From Nanobdellota archaeon (GTDB lineage: Archaea; Thermoproteota; Nitrososphaeria; Nitrososphaerales; Nitrosopumilaceae), in assembly GCA_012030815.1 (NCBI GenBank), contig JAAUVF010000060.1, positions 1-6,017 on the forward strand: 6,017 bases of DNA, in the 5' to 3' direction. Numbering within the stretch: the stretch's first letter is position 1; each line of letters opens with the position of its first letter. A model generated the notes under the pieces. The model was given only the letters and a program-made list of their open reading frames with translations. It was not told the origin of the DNA and did not search any database. Position numbers and translations under genes: made by a program. Positions 1 to 5,407 of the stretch are shown here, one piece after another.

Positions 1-293
1 ATATTTGCTTCTCTTACTAATCTGTCAATTCCTAAACCAATCGCATTAGTTCTCATGTTTCTTACAGAATAGAGAATACTCGATGGAATATCACCATACA
101 GAATTTCTTCAAGAAATTTTTCATGTTTAGTAAATTCTATTCCTAGACTGTCTGCAAGTGATATCAGTGGCTCTTCACTTTTTAAATTCTTTAATGAATA
201 CAGCGCACTAAGTAATGCTCTTGCCACACCGTCAACTCTTTCGACATAACGCCCCAACCAATATGCTTTATGCAACTTACTTGGAATGATCAA
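1..293 (-). CDS. Alpha-E domain protein, N-terminal part (runs off the left edge)
   Basis: The 97 visible residues match the N-terminus of the alpha-E (DUF403) family. Residues 11-21 read YWLGRYVERVD, the family's hallmark N-terminal helix. Residues 67-95 contain GDIPSSILYSVRNMRTNA, matching the conserved 'PSSI...R.NAR' helix. The family is usually about 300 residues, so roughly two thirds lie outside the window. Alpha-E proteins are all-helical and of unknown biochemistry. They recur beside circularly permuted ATP-grasp enzymes and transglutaminases in a predicted peptide-synthesis or peptide-modification context, which fits the transglutaminase gene 73 bp upstream on the same strand. The start is uncertain. 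An in-frame TAG lies 15 bases before the TTG at 293, so TTG is the only early start in this frame, and no ribosome binding site is visible. A 9-base A run just before it could hide a length error and a longer N-terminus. Confidence 0.8.
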   Translation of the reverse strand, partial: MIIPSKLHKAYWLGRYVERVDGVARALLSALYSLKNLKSEEPLISLADSLGIEFTKHEKFLEEILYGDIPSSILYSVRNMRTNAIGLGIDRLVREAN

Positions 294-313
294 ATTTTTT
301 TTTATCTATTTTT

Positions 314-357
314 TCAATCAGGATAATCCTATCAAAACTCTATTATTAAATGATTGA
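314..357. repeat. Inverted repeat between transglutaminase and alpha-E genes
   Basis: The arms TCAATCA (314-320) and TGATTGA (351-357) are perfect complements 30 bases apart. The intervening sequence begins with a second small palindrome, AGGATAATCCT (320-330). Together they fill most of the 73-bp gap between the two minus-strand genes. They could form a hairpin in a joint transcript or be a protein-binding site. In sequence this AT-rich, such short repeats can arise by chance. Confidence 0.3.
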
Positions 358-366
358 TGGAATTGA

Positions 367-1194
367 TTATTTCTGAATTATTTTTGGTATTACATTTAAG
401 CGCACTATGCTATTTGGGCTGTCTGATTCAAAATATCCTGTAATTGGTGCAACATCATTGTAATCTCTTCCATGCCCGTATTTTACGTAATAATGTTTTA
501 AATCAAATACTCTGTTATGTGTTGGATCTAAGGGTATCCATCCAACATTAGGCCAATAAGCTTCTGCCCATGCATGTGTTGCCCCAGGAGTATCTACTAA
601 AACTCCACTAATATATCGCGCAGGAATTCCAAGTGAACGTAAAAACCCAATTAAAATATGTGATTTGTCTTGACACACACCTACACCCATGGCCAAAGAT
701 TCTCTTGCTTAGTTTCAGTAGTTGTAGATAGTAGGTGTATACTCAATATTTCTTGTAACCCATTCTGTTAGAACTATTAGTGCTTCTTTTAACGTCTTGA
801 CATGTTCTAAAATTTCAGGGGCTCTATGTCTTATTAATTCTGGATTGATGAGAGTTGAGGCATTCAAATAAATTCCAATATCTGATGGGATGGACGATTT
901 CTCTAATGGTAGATTGAGATCATCATTTATTGTAACTTTGTAGGGTGTAGTCTCAATTGTTGATATTACTTTAAAGCTGGAAATATAATGAGAATCTGTC
1001 ATCTTTATTCTTGCATTTTTATTTCCAAATCTATCTGTGTAATGGATTATCTTTCCAGTTGGCTCAATTGTAATTTTTGTATCAAGAGGTTTTTGCCAAA
1101 ATTCAGTTGATGGAAAAACACGTAAAACATTATCGTTTACAGTAACTACATTATCGTAAGAATATATTACATCGTATTCTACTAAAACTTTCAA
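367..1194 (-). CDS. Transglutaminase-like cysteine protease/amidase (reading frame interrupted)
   Basis: The full span equals about 275 residues. The N-terminal ~120 residues (MKVLVEYDVIYSY...) form the beta-rich domain that precedes the core in bacterial and archaeal transglutaminase-like proteins. The papain-like core shows the complete triad: Cys174 in GVGVCQDKSH, His207 in GATHAWAEAY and Asp223 in WIPLDPTHNR. These enzymes hydrolyse or form amide bonds; the substrate here is unknown. Just before the catalytic Cys the frame meets TGA (717-715) and TAA (711-709). Between about 732 and 709 another frame reads STTETK, which fits the family linker. Two opposite indels, near 726-732 and at the AA of 709-710, restore one continuous protein. 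Sequencing error is likelier than decay because the triad is intact. The start is TTG at 1194, with no in-frame ATG between it and an upstream TGA. It sits 26 bases after an A/T box and is probably leaderless. The alpha-E gene follows downstream and the two may act together. Confidence 0.85.
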
Positions 1195-1215
1195 GACGCC
1201 ATTATTTCATACACG

Positions 1216-1225
1216 TATATTTAAA
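1216..1225 (-). promoter_or_regulatory. TATA box of the transglutaminase gene
   Basis: On the minus strand this reads TTTAAATATA, centred about 26 bases before the TTG at 1194. That is the usual archaeal spacing from TATA box to transcription start. It implies a nearly leaderless mRNA and supports the unusual TTG start. Confidence 0.55.
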
Positions 1226-1280
1226 CTAGAATTTTCATAATGCCTCTTATGCGGTCAGTAATTTCAAATCTATAAGCAAG

Positions 1281-1290
1281 TAAATAAATA
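1281..1290 (+). promoter_or_regulatory. TATA box of the small CxxC protein gene
   Basis: The plus strand reads TAAATAAATA, centred about 26 bases before the ATG at 1311, as expected for a leaderless archaeal gene. It faces the transglutaminase promoter in a 116-bp divergent intergenic region. Confidence 0.5.
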
Positions 1291-1310
1291 CTAAAAAATA
1301 TAAAAACGGA

Positions 1311-1457
1311 ATGCCACTCTTAATGGAGCGTCCTCCTGATAAAATTAATGTGGATGATCTTTGTCCTATATGTGGTAGACCAAAAAAATTGCATACCGTT
1401 GCAGAGATTCAACTATGTTCTAAAAAATTAAAAGATTTAGATAAATCTGACAAATAG
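1311..1457 (+). CDS. Small zinc-ribbon-like CxxC protein, 48 residues
   Basis: The frame encodes 48 residues starting MPLLMERPPDKINVDDLC and ending in TAG. The core holds CPIC (Cys18, Cys21), then His28 and Cys37, enough to coordinate one zinc in a C-C-H-C arrangement, followed by a basic, helical-looking tail rich in Lys and Asp. I do not recognise a named family, and no function can be assigned. Small CxxC proteins in archaea often bind nucleic acid or larger complexes, but that is only a possibility here. Support for a real gene: an A/T box at the leaderless distance, a metal-site pattern and ordinary AT-rich codons. The start could also be ATG at 1323, but the promoter spacing favours 1311. 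It stands alone, divergent from the transglutaminase gene and followed by 154 bp with no visible gene. Confidence 0.65.
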   Translation: MPLLMERPPDKINVDDLCPICGRPKKLHTVAEIQLCSKKLKDLDKSDK

Positions 1458-1590
1458 ATAAAATGTTCTTTGTTGGATCTAAAATATAATTTGATGCAAA
1501 ACCAAGAAAAATATCTATAATATGTTTGATCTTGGAATATTGATAAACTAATTCTGTGAATGTCTTTTCTTCTCTATGGTTTTGGAACTT

Positions 1591-1596
1591 AAAAAA
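1591..1596 (-). terminator. Oligo-T terminator of tRNA-Val
   Basis: The minus strand has six consecutive T residues beginning 15 bases after the tRNA 3' end, the usual archaeal stop signal. The rest of the 1458-1611 gap holds no gene or RNA that I can recognise. Confidence 0.45.
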
Positions 1597-1611
1597 GAGA
1601 CAGTATAGGGA

Positions 1612-1701
1612 TGGACCGGGAGGGATTTGAACCCTCGACCTTTGCGGGATTTCTCCATACGCAGTGTGAGTGCGTCATCCTAACCACTAGACAACCGGTC
1701 C
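1612..1701 (-). tRNA. tRNA-Val (anticodon CAC) with a 17-nt intron in the variable region
   Basis: Acceptor stem GGACCGG (1701-1695) pairs perfectly with CCGGTCC (1619-1613), with A73 at 1612. The T arm is GAGGG-TTCAAAT-CCCTC, and the D arm contains AGTGGTTA. The anticodon stem ACGCA/TGCGT closes the loop CTCACAC, with anticodon CAC at 1668-1666, reading GUG (Val). After position 43 come 22 bases where 5 are expected. Removing 17 (1657-1641) leaves variable loop AGGTC and a standard 73-nt tRNA. CCA is not encoded, as is common in archaea, so it must be added by the nucleotidyltransferase. The gene is divergent from the 82-residue protein gene at 1798. A long-variable-arm Ser or Leu tRNA is excluded by the anticodon and by the exact length match after intron removal. 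Confidence 0.95.
1641..1657 (-). other. Noncanonical tRNA intron (between positions 44 and 45)
   Basis: On the minus strand TGCG (1663-1660) pairs with CGCA (1646-1643) as the central 4-bp helix. It is flanked by 3-base bulges TAT (1659-1657) and AAG (1642-1640). The interior is a minimal hairpin, GGA-GAAA-TCC (1656-1647). Cutting after the second base of each bulge releases exactly 1657-1641. The outer helix is weak (about 2 bp), so this is a relaxed bulge-helix-bulge motif of the kind cut by archaeal splicing endonuclease. Confidence 0.85.
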
Positions 1702-1797
1702 AATGAAATTACAAAACTAGCGTCTTTTTTGCCTTTAGTTTTTGAGACGATATCATGATAACCTTGAGCTTTTGTACTAAAATTTCAAAATTAATGC

Positions 1798-2046
1798 ATG
1801 TCTTTACGTGAATTTGATGCTCTAATTGATAGAATGCAATTAGCGTTTGAATATGCTGCAAATTTAGGTCAATACACAGAAGCTGCAAAAGTGCTCTATC
1901 AAATGAATGACCAATTGCCTGATGATTTACAGCTAACTCTGGAGGAATTGGAAAATGAAAATGCTGTAAGACCATTTATCTCTGAATATCAATACAAAAT
2001 AAGATCAGCAATTGTTGAATATAGACAAAGATTGATGAATTTTTAA
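1798..2046 (+). CDS. Hypothetical helical protein, 82 residues
   Basis: I do not recognise a family. The protein (MSLREFDALIDRMQ...) has no cysteines, no membrane segment and no signal peptide, and looks entirely alpha-helical. Three amphipathic stretches are visible, roughly at residues 4-37, 45-55 and 58-80. The middle is acidic (TLEELENENA) and the C-terminal helix basic (EYRQRL). This suggests a small cytoplasmic helical bundle or a subunit of a complex; function is unknown. ATG at 1798 is chosen because the ATG at 1794 is out of frame and stops at once. No good TATA box is evident at the leaderless distance. The gene is divergent from tRNA-Val and ends 2 bp from the stop codon of the L40e gene, which faces it. 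It covers much of an overlapping minus-strand frame at 1709-1975, but this strand gives the more protein-like composition. Confidence 0.7.
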   Translation: MSLREFDALIDRMQLAFEYAANLGQYTEAAKVLYQMNDQLPDDLQLTLEELENENAVRPFISEYQYKIRSAIVEYRQRLMNF

Positions 2047-2048
2047 TT

Positions 2049-2216
2049 CTACTTTTTGACGCCGAGGTTTCTGTTCTTTAATCTCAAGTATGGATTTCTG
2101 CATTTTCTGCATCTGCTAGCATTAACATCGTTTCTGCATCCGCAATTGAAACATATTTTCATTACTAGACGAGCAGCTTGTGCTATGCGTTTTTTCTCAG
2201 GGTCAGTAATAGGCAT
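2049..2216 (-). CDS. rpl40e: 50S ribosomal protein L40e
   Basis: The 55-residue protein starts MPITDPEKKRIAQAARLVMK, the typical archaeal L40e N-terminus. A four-cysteine zinc ribbon follows: Cys22 and Cys25 (ICFNC), then Cys36 and Cys39 (CRKC). The tail is basic (RLKNRNLGVKK). In eukaryotes L40 is made as a ubiquitin fusion; archaea encode it alone, as here. Length and motifs are complete, so the protein is intact. It is the last gene of the minus-strand sucC-sucD-rpl40e cluster, 31 bp after the sucD stop. Its own ribosome binding site shows that it is translated from within a transcript, unlike the leaderless genes nearby. It converges with the 82-residue protein gene, with 2 bp between the stop codons. 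Confidence 0.93.
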   Translation of the reverse strand: MPITDPEKKRIAQAARLVMKICFNCGCRNDVNASRCRKCRNPYLRLKNRNLGVKK

Positions 2217-2224
2217 ATAATTTT

Positions 2225-2228
2225 CTCC
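2225..2228 (-). promoter_or_regulatory. Shine-Dalgarno site of rpl40e
   Basis: On the minus strand AAGGAGAAA puts GGAG eight bases before the L40e ATG at 2216. It is the clearest ribosome binding site in the window and fixes this start. It also indicates translation inside a polycistronic mRNA with sucD. Confidence 0.6.
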
Positions 2229-2247
2229 TTAATCTCTCTCTTTTATT

Positions 2248-3164
2248 CTAATCGGATTGCTGCATTTTTCCTGCTAATAACACTGGTACCTGGGAAGGTC
2301 TTTTTGCTACTGGGATGTTTGCCTTGTTAAACATGGAAACTTTGGATTCTGCAGAACCATATGTTCCCATTACTATTGCACCTGCATGGCCCATTCTCTT
2401 CTCTTTTGGAGCGGCTCTTCCTGCAATGTATGCAACTGTTGGTTTTTTGAATCCAATATCTATGATACGTTGAGCTAAAATTTCTTCAGAATCTCCACCT
2501 ATCTCTCCTACTACTACTAATCCTTCTAAATCTGGAATATCTTTAACCATCTCAAAAGCATCTATCATACGTGTTCCGTTAATTGGATCTCCTCCAATTC
2601 CGATTGTGATTGATTGCCCAAATCCTGCATTTGTAAGTGCATCCGATATTTCATAAAGTAGTGTTCCGCTTTTTGATAGAACTGCAATCTTTCCTGCCTT
2701 AAATGGTGTTGGTGGCATGATTCCAATTTTTATCAACTCTGGAATCATTATTCCTGGAGTATTTGGTCCAATAATTACAGCCCCGTTTTTCTGAGCCATA
2801 TCTAATACTTCCATTGTATCTCTGACTGGAACATGTTCTGGAATTGCTACTAGGAGTTTGATTCCAGCTTCTAGTGCTTCTTTTGCAGCTCCCAAAAAGA
2901 ATTTTGCTGGAACAAAAATAATTGAAATTTTTGCTCCACTTGCATCCACTGCTTCTTTGACTGTATTGTAAATTGGAACTTTGTCTTCAAATTTCTGACC
3001 CCCTTTTCCTGGAGTTACTCCTGCAACAATGTTTGTGCCATATGATATCATATTTTTGCATGCAATGAACCGTAAGCTCCTGTGATTCCTTGAACTACGA
3101 CTCCTTTTTTCTTATAATCAGAATCTTCAGGACTTCCTCTTAATAGTTTGAAAATATCTGTCAT
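2248..3164 (-). CDS. sucD: Succinyl-CoA ligase (ADP/GDP-forming) alpha subunit, frame interrupted once
   Basis: SucD carries the CoA-binding Rossmann domain and the phosphorylated histidine of the succinate + CoA + NTP <-> succinyl-CoA + NDP + Pi reaction. About 305 residues are encoded, close to the usual 290-300. Visible motifs: CoA-binding VVVQGITGAYGSLHAK near residues 22-37, GPNTPG and KIGIMPP in the middle, the SKSGTLLYE strand, GGDPINGT, and the active-site loop KRMGHAGAIV with phospho-His260. The true start is ATG at 3164, overlapping the sucC stop as ATGA. After HAK the frame breaks at a run of five A (3057-3053) and continues as NMISYGTNIVAG one frame over; one missing A explains this. 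A frame beginning at 3051 alone would lack the CoA-binding motif and is not the real gene. In 3-hydroxypropionate/4-hydroxybutyrate autotrophs the enzyme links the cycle's succinyl-CoA to succinate and the partial citric acid cycle. Confidence 0.93.
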
Positions 3165-4265
3165 TTTTTAATCCCCATAACTGCTGCATTAATTGCTTCT
3201 TCTACTGAATCAAAATTTTGTTCTAGAATCTTTTAACATCTCTTTTGCTTTATCTGATTCTGTACCTTTTAGTCTTGCAAACACTGGTAGATTGATCAAT
3301 TTATCATCATATGCTTTTAGAAATGCTTCTGCAACCACGGTTGTTTTTACAATTCCTCCATAGAGATTTACCAAAATTCCTTTTACTCTGTGCATCTTGC
3401 TAATCAAAGTCAGAGCTTCATAAACTGAATCCGTTGTAGCACCACCTCCAACATCTAGAAAACATGCTGGCTTACCACCGTTGTCTGATAACATGTCTAG
3501 TGTTGACATTACTAACCCTGCACCGTTTCCAACAACTGCAATATCTCCATCTAATTCTACAAGCGAGAATCCACTTTTTTCTGCTCTTTCTTCAATTTCT
3601 GTTTTTTCTTGGTATTTTTGTAATTCATCATGTCTAAAGTTACTGTTATCATCTGTTACAAATTTTCCATCAAGTGCCATCAATGAACCGTCTTGCATAA
3701 TTGCAAGTGGGTTTATCTCTGCAAGCTCTGCTTCTTTTTCAACTGTAAGTTTTGCTAATTTTTTTAAAATATCTGCAAAGTCATCTGCAGCTTTTCCTTC
3801 CAGTTTCATCTCTTTTGCAACTTCTTTTGCTACTTGGTCTGAAACTACTCCAAGACCGACTTCTCTGATGATTTGATTTTTAACTGATTCAATTTCAACT
3901 CCTCCCTCAGGTGATGCAATAATTGTATAGCATCTTTTTGAGCGATTCAAAAACAATGACAAGTACAATTCTTTTTTGATATCTGCCATCTTTTCTAGTA
4001 AAATGGCTCTTGCCTTTTCTCCTTTGATTGTTAATCCTAAAACTTGTGGATATTTTAAATCAAATTCATCATCATTTTGACATTTTTGAATCCCTCCAGC
4101 CTTTCCTCTGCCTCCTACTGGAACTTGAATTTTAATTACAAACGGATATCCTAATTCTTTTGCATGCTTTCTTCCTTCTTCTATAGTTGTAGATGCTTTG
4201 CTTGGTAGAAGATTAATTCCATAGTTTCTAAACAACTCTTTTGCTTGAAACTCTAGTAAACGCAT
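3161..4265 (-). CDS. sucC: Succinyl-CoA ligase (ADP/GDP-forming) beta subunit, frame interrupted near the C-terminus
   Basis: SucC is the ATP-grasp subunit that binds nucleotide and forms part of the succinate site. Visible motifs: ATP-grasp VIKIQVPVGGRGKAGG (residues 43-58), DIKKELYLS (95-103), metal-binding EINPLAI (183-189) with ALDGKF (197-202), DVGGGATTDSVYEA (271-284) and NLYGGIVKT (300-308). The frame stops at TGA 3212-3210 after SRTKF. The family C-terminus continues one frame over as DSVEEAINAAVMGIKK, ending in TGA at 3163-3161, which overlaps the sucD ATG by 4 bp. One extra T in the run at 3212-3215 (or an equivalent error in the adjacent A run) explains the break. The restored length is about 367 residues, slightly short of the ~388 of bacterial SucC. 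ATG 4265 is the natural start (MRLLEFQAKELF matches the family) and lies about 28 bases after an A/T box. Confidence 0.94.
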
Positions 4266-4288
4266 ACAAAATTCAACAATTTTACGAT

Positions 4289-4300
4289 CTTTATTAATTA
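4289..4300 (-). promoter_or_regulatory. TATA box of the sucC-sucD-rpl40e cluster
   Basis: The minus strand reads TAATTAATAAAG, centred about 28-30 bases before the sucC ATG at 4265. It lies in the 40-bp gap after the upstream gene's stop. sucC therefore probably has its own leaderless transcript rather than depending on readthrough. Confidence 0.45.
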
Positions 4301-4305
4301 TGAGG

Positions 4306-4635
4306 CTAATTTAGCTGCTCTTCGAGAAAATCGATTACCTGTAAAAATCGATCACGACTTTTTCTCAATAATTCTTGAGGAAACTCTTCAATTGTAAAAA
4401 CAAATTGCTGATGAAAACTCGGAACTATTACTCCGCCTGATGTGACTAGTTGTTCAATGACATAATCTTTGGTAATTGTACATACTATTTCTTCGTAAGA
4501 ATCTTCTTCTTCTTCTAGTGTTTGTCTATACAATACAATTGGTTTGTTGGTCTTTGCAACAACATCTGAGCCCTTTTTTAGCAGATCTGTTAAATGCTGA
4601 ATTTGCCAGGCATCAAGACTAATCTGTTTTACCAT
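4306..4635 (-). CDS. Hypothetical protein, 109 residues
   Basis: I do not recognise a family. The protein starts MVKQISLDAWQIQHLTDLLK. An N-terminal amphipathic helix (residues 5-28) is followed by a strand-rich middle (IVLYRQTL, EEIVCTITKDYVIEQLV, GGVIVPSFHQQFVFTI), which contains the acidic run EEEED around residues 41-45. A charged C-terminal helix, FPQELLRKSRDRFLQVIDFL, follows from about residue 85. There is one Cys, and no signal peptide or membrane segment, so it is probably a small soluble cytoplasmic protein. The ATG at 4635 is supported by an A/T box about 25 bases upstream. The gene lies 40 bp upstream of sucC and about 100 bp downstream of the ferritin-like gene, all on the same strand, but separate promoters make a shared operon doubtful. 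Several short palindromes lie just upstream of its promoter. Confidence 0.75.
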   Translation of the reverse strand: MVKQISLDAWQIQHLTDLLKKGSDVVAKTNKPIVLYRQTLEEEEDSYEEIVCTITKDYVIEQLVTSGGVIVPSFHQQFVFTIEEFPQELLRKSRDRFLQVIDFLEEQLN

Positions 4636-4654
4636 ACAATTGATACGCGTTTTT

Positions 4655-4664
4655 TCTATTTATC
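4655..4664 (-). promoter_or_regulatory. TATA box of the 109-residue protein gene
   Basis: The minus strand reads GATAAATAGA, centred about 25 bases before the ATG at 4635, the leaderless archaeal spacing. Confidence 0.5.
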
Positions 4665-4672
4665 ATACCTGA

Positions 4673-4711
4673 TTAGCTAAAAGCTAACCAGTTGGTTCAT
4701 TTTAATTAAAA
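4673..4711. repeat. Cluster of short palindromes upstream of the 109-residue protein promoter
   Basis: Three inverted repeats are packed together: TTAGCT-AAA-AGCTAA (4673-4687), AACCA-GT-TGGTT (4686-4697) and TTTTAATTAAAA (4700-4711). They lie directly upstream of the TATA box at 4655-4664 and downstream of the ferritin-like gene. They could be an activator site for the next gene. The T-rich minus-strand stretch at 4707-4717 may also end the ferritin transcript. Confidence 0.35.
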
Positions 4712-4732
4712 GAAAAGAGTGTGATCTGGCTT

Positions 4733-5320
4733 TTATGCCATATCAAGTGCTCTAGAATGTTTTCTGGTGTGTGGTCTTTCTCCAGAATATTTTCTTCTCA
4801 TGTGTCCTGATGGTCTTCCGTAGATTAATTCTAGGAACCAAGACTCATGCTCTATCTCTTCTGCCAAAATATCTTTTGCAATATCGTATGTAGTGGGATC
4901 TTTTCCAAAAGTCATTTTACAGACTTTATCCCAGTTTACAATTGCACCCTGTTCAGCTTTGAGACATTTTTCTAGTATTGCCTTGTGATCTGTTGGATTT
5001 GCTGGAAGCTGTAAGAACTCACATCCTGACATCTTGATGAACTGTGTTGCATCATTTGGAAGTGAACCTCCTAGTTGGTAAATTCTCTCAAGACATGCTT
5101 CAAAGTGGCTAAGATCTTCTAGTCTTGCATCTTCGATTATTCCTTTGAGTCCTTCTCCTTCCAAGCCTGTACAATGTGCTCTCAAATTGGTGAAGTAGTA
5201 GTAGGCAGTAAATTCTACTGATGCATTTTGAATCAATAGTTTTTTTAGTTCCTCTACGTCCAAGCCATTTTGTTTTAGAACGTTGATTCCAACAACTGCT
5301 GGGGTTTTTGAATCGGACAT
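4733..5320 (-). CDS. DPS-like ferritin (thioferritin/DPSL type)
   Basis: The 195-residue four-helix protein belongs to the archaeal DPS-like ferritins, which form 12-subunit cages that oxidise and store iron using peroxide or oxygen and protect DNA. Candidate di-iron ligands are Glu36 (SVEFTAYYYF), Glu68 and His72 (RLEDLSHFEA), Glu123 (KAEQGAI) and Glu155/His158 (EEIEHESWF), a bacterioferritin-like set. Cys100 (SGCEFLQLPANP) and Cys119 (LEKCLKAEQ) bracket the third-helix entry, as in the thioferritin cysteine pair of Sulfolobus DPSL. After about residue 168 a basic His/Arg-rich tail follows (RPSGHMRRKYSG, then RPHTRKHSR), longer than in a minimal cage subunit and suited to DNA contact. ATG 5320 is chosen because the protein then starts MSDSKTPAVVGINVLKQNGL, running into the first helix. 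Upstream are an A/T box and a perfect palindrome. The frame is intact, unlike several neighbours. Confidence 0.9.
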   Translation of the reverse strand: MSDSKTPAVVGINVLKQNGLDVEELKKLLIQNASVEFTAYYYFTNLRAHCTGLEGEGLKGIIEDARLEDLSHFEACLERIYQLGGSLPNDATQFIKMSGCEFLQLPANPTDHKAILEKCLKAEQGAIVNWDKVCKMTFGKDPTTYDIAKDILAEEIEHESWFLELIYGRPSGHMRRKYSGERPHTRKHSRALDMA

Positions 5321-5345
5321 ATCTACTTTTCAAATTAGATGTTCT

Positions 5346-5355
5346 AATAAAAATA
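5346..5355 (-). promoter_or_regulatory. Probable TATA box of the DPS-like gene
   Basis: The minus strand reads TATTTTTATT, centred about 30 bases before the ATG at 5320. The spacing fits a very short leader; the box is imperfect. Confidence 0.35.
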
Positions 5356-5360
5356 TTGAT

Positions 5361-5370
5361 TTTGTACAAA
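5361..5370. promoter_or_regulatory. Palindrome TTTGTACAAA, possible operator of the DPS-like gene
   Basis: This perfect 10-bp palindrome sits immediately upstream of the probable TATA box and 41 bases before the start codon. That is where a dimeric archaeal regulator could bind. A redox- or metal-responsive regulator would make sense for a ferritin, but the regulator is not identified. Confidence 0.35.
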
Positions 5371-5407
5371 TAATTTTAGATAAAACGCTGAGTAATCATG
5401 CTAAGCC

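Noticed and set aside
1612..1701. Long-variable-arm (Ser/Leu) tRNA
   Set aside because: The anticodon stem and loop clearly give CAC (Val), and removing exactly 17 bases through a bulge-helix-bulge gives a standard 5-base variable loop.
1709..1975. Minus-strand open frame (88 residues) opposite the 82-residue gene
   Set aside because: It runs into the tRNA promoter region and shows no protein-like motif; the plus-strand frame has a better amphipathic helix pattern.
3210..3219. Programmed frameshift at the end of sucC
   Set aside because: There is no slippery heptamer or downstream structure, and similar breaks occur in three other genes, so error is simpler.
3481..3876. Long plus-strand open frame (131 residues)
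   Set aside because: It is antisense to the conserved middle of sucC, and its Ser/Phe-rich composition is typical of a reverse-strand shadow.
5109..5369. Minus-strand open frame overlapping the ferritin gene start
   Set aside because: It is an out-of-frame reading of the DPS-like gene's first helices, ending in an implausible Arg-rich run; the ferritin frame has clear family motifs.
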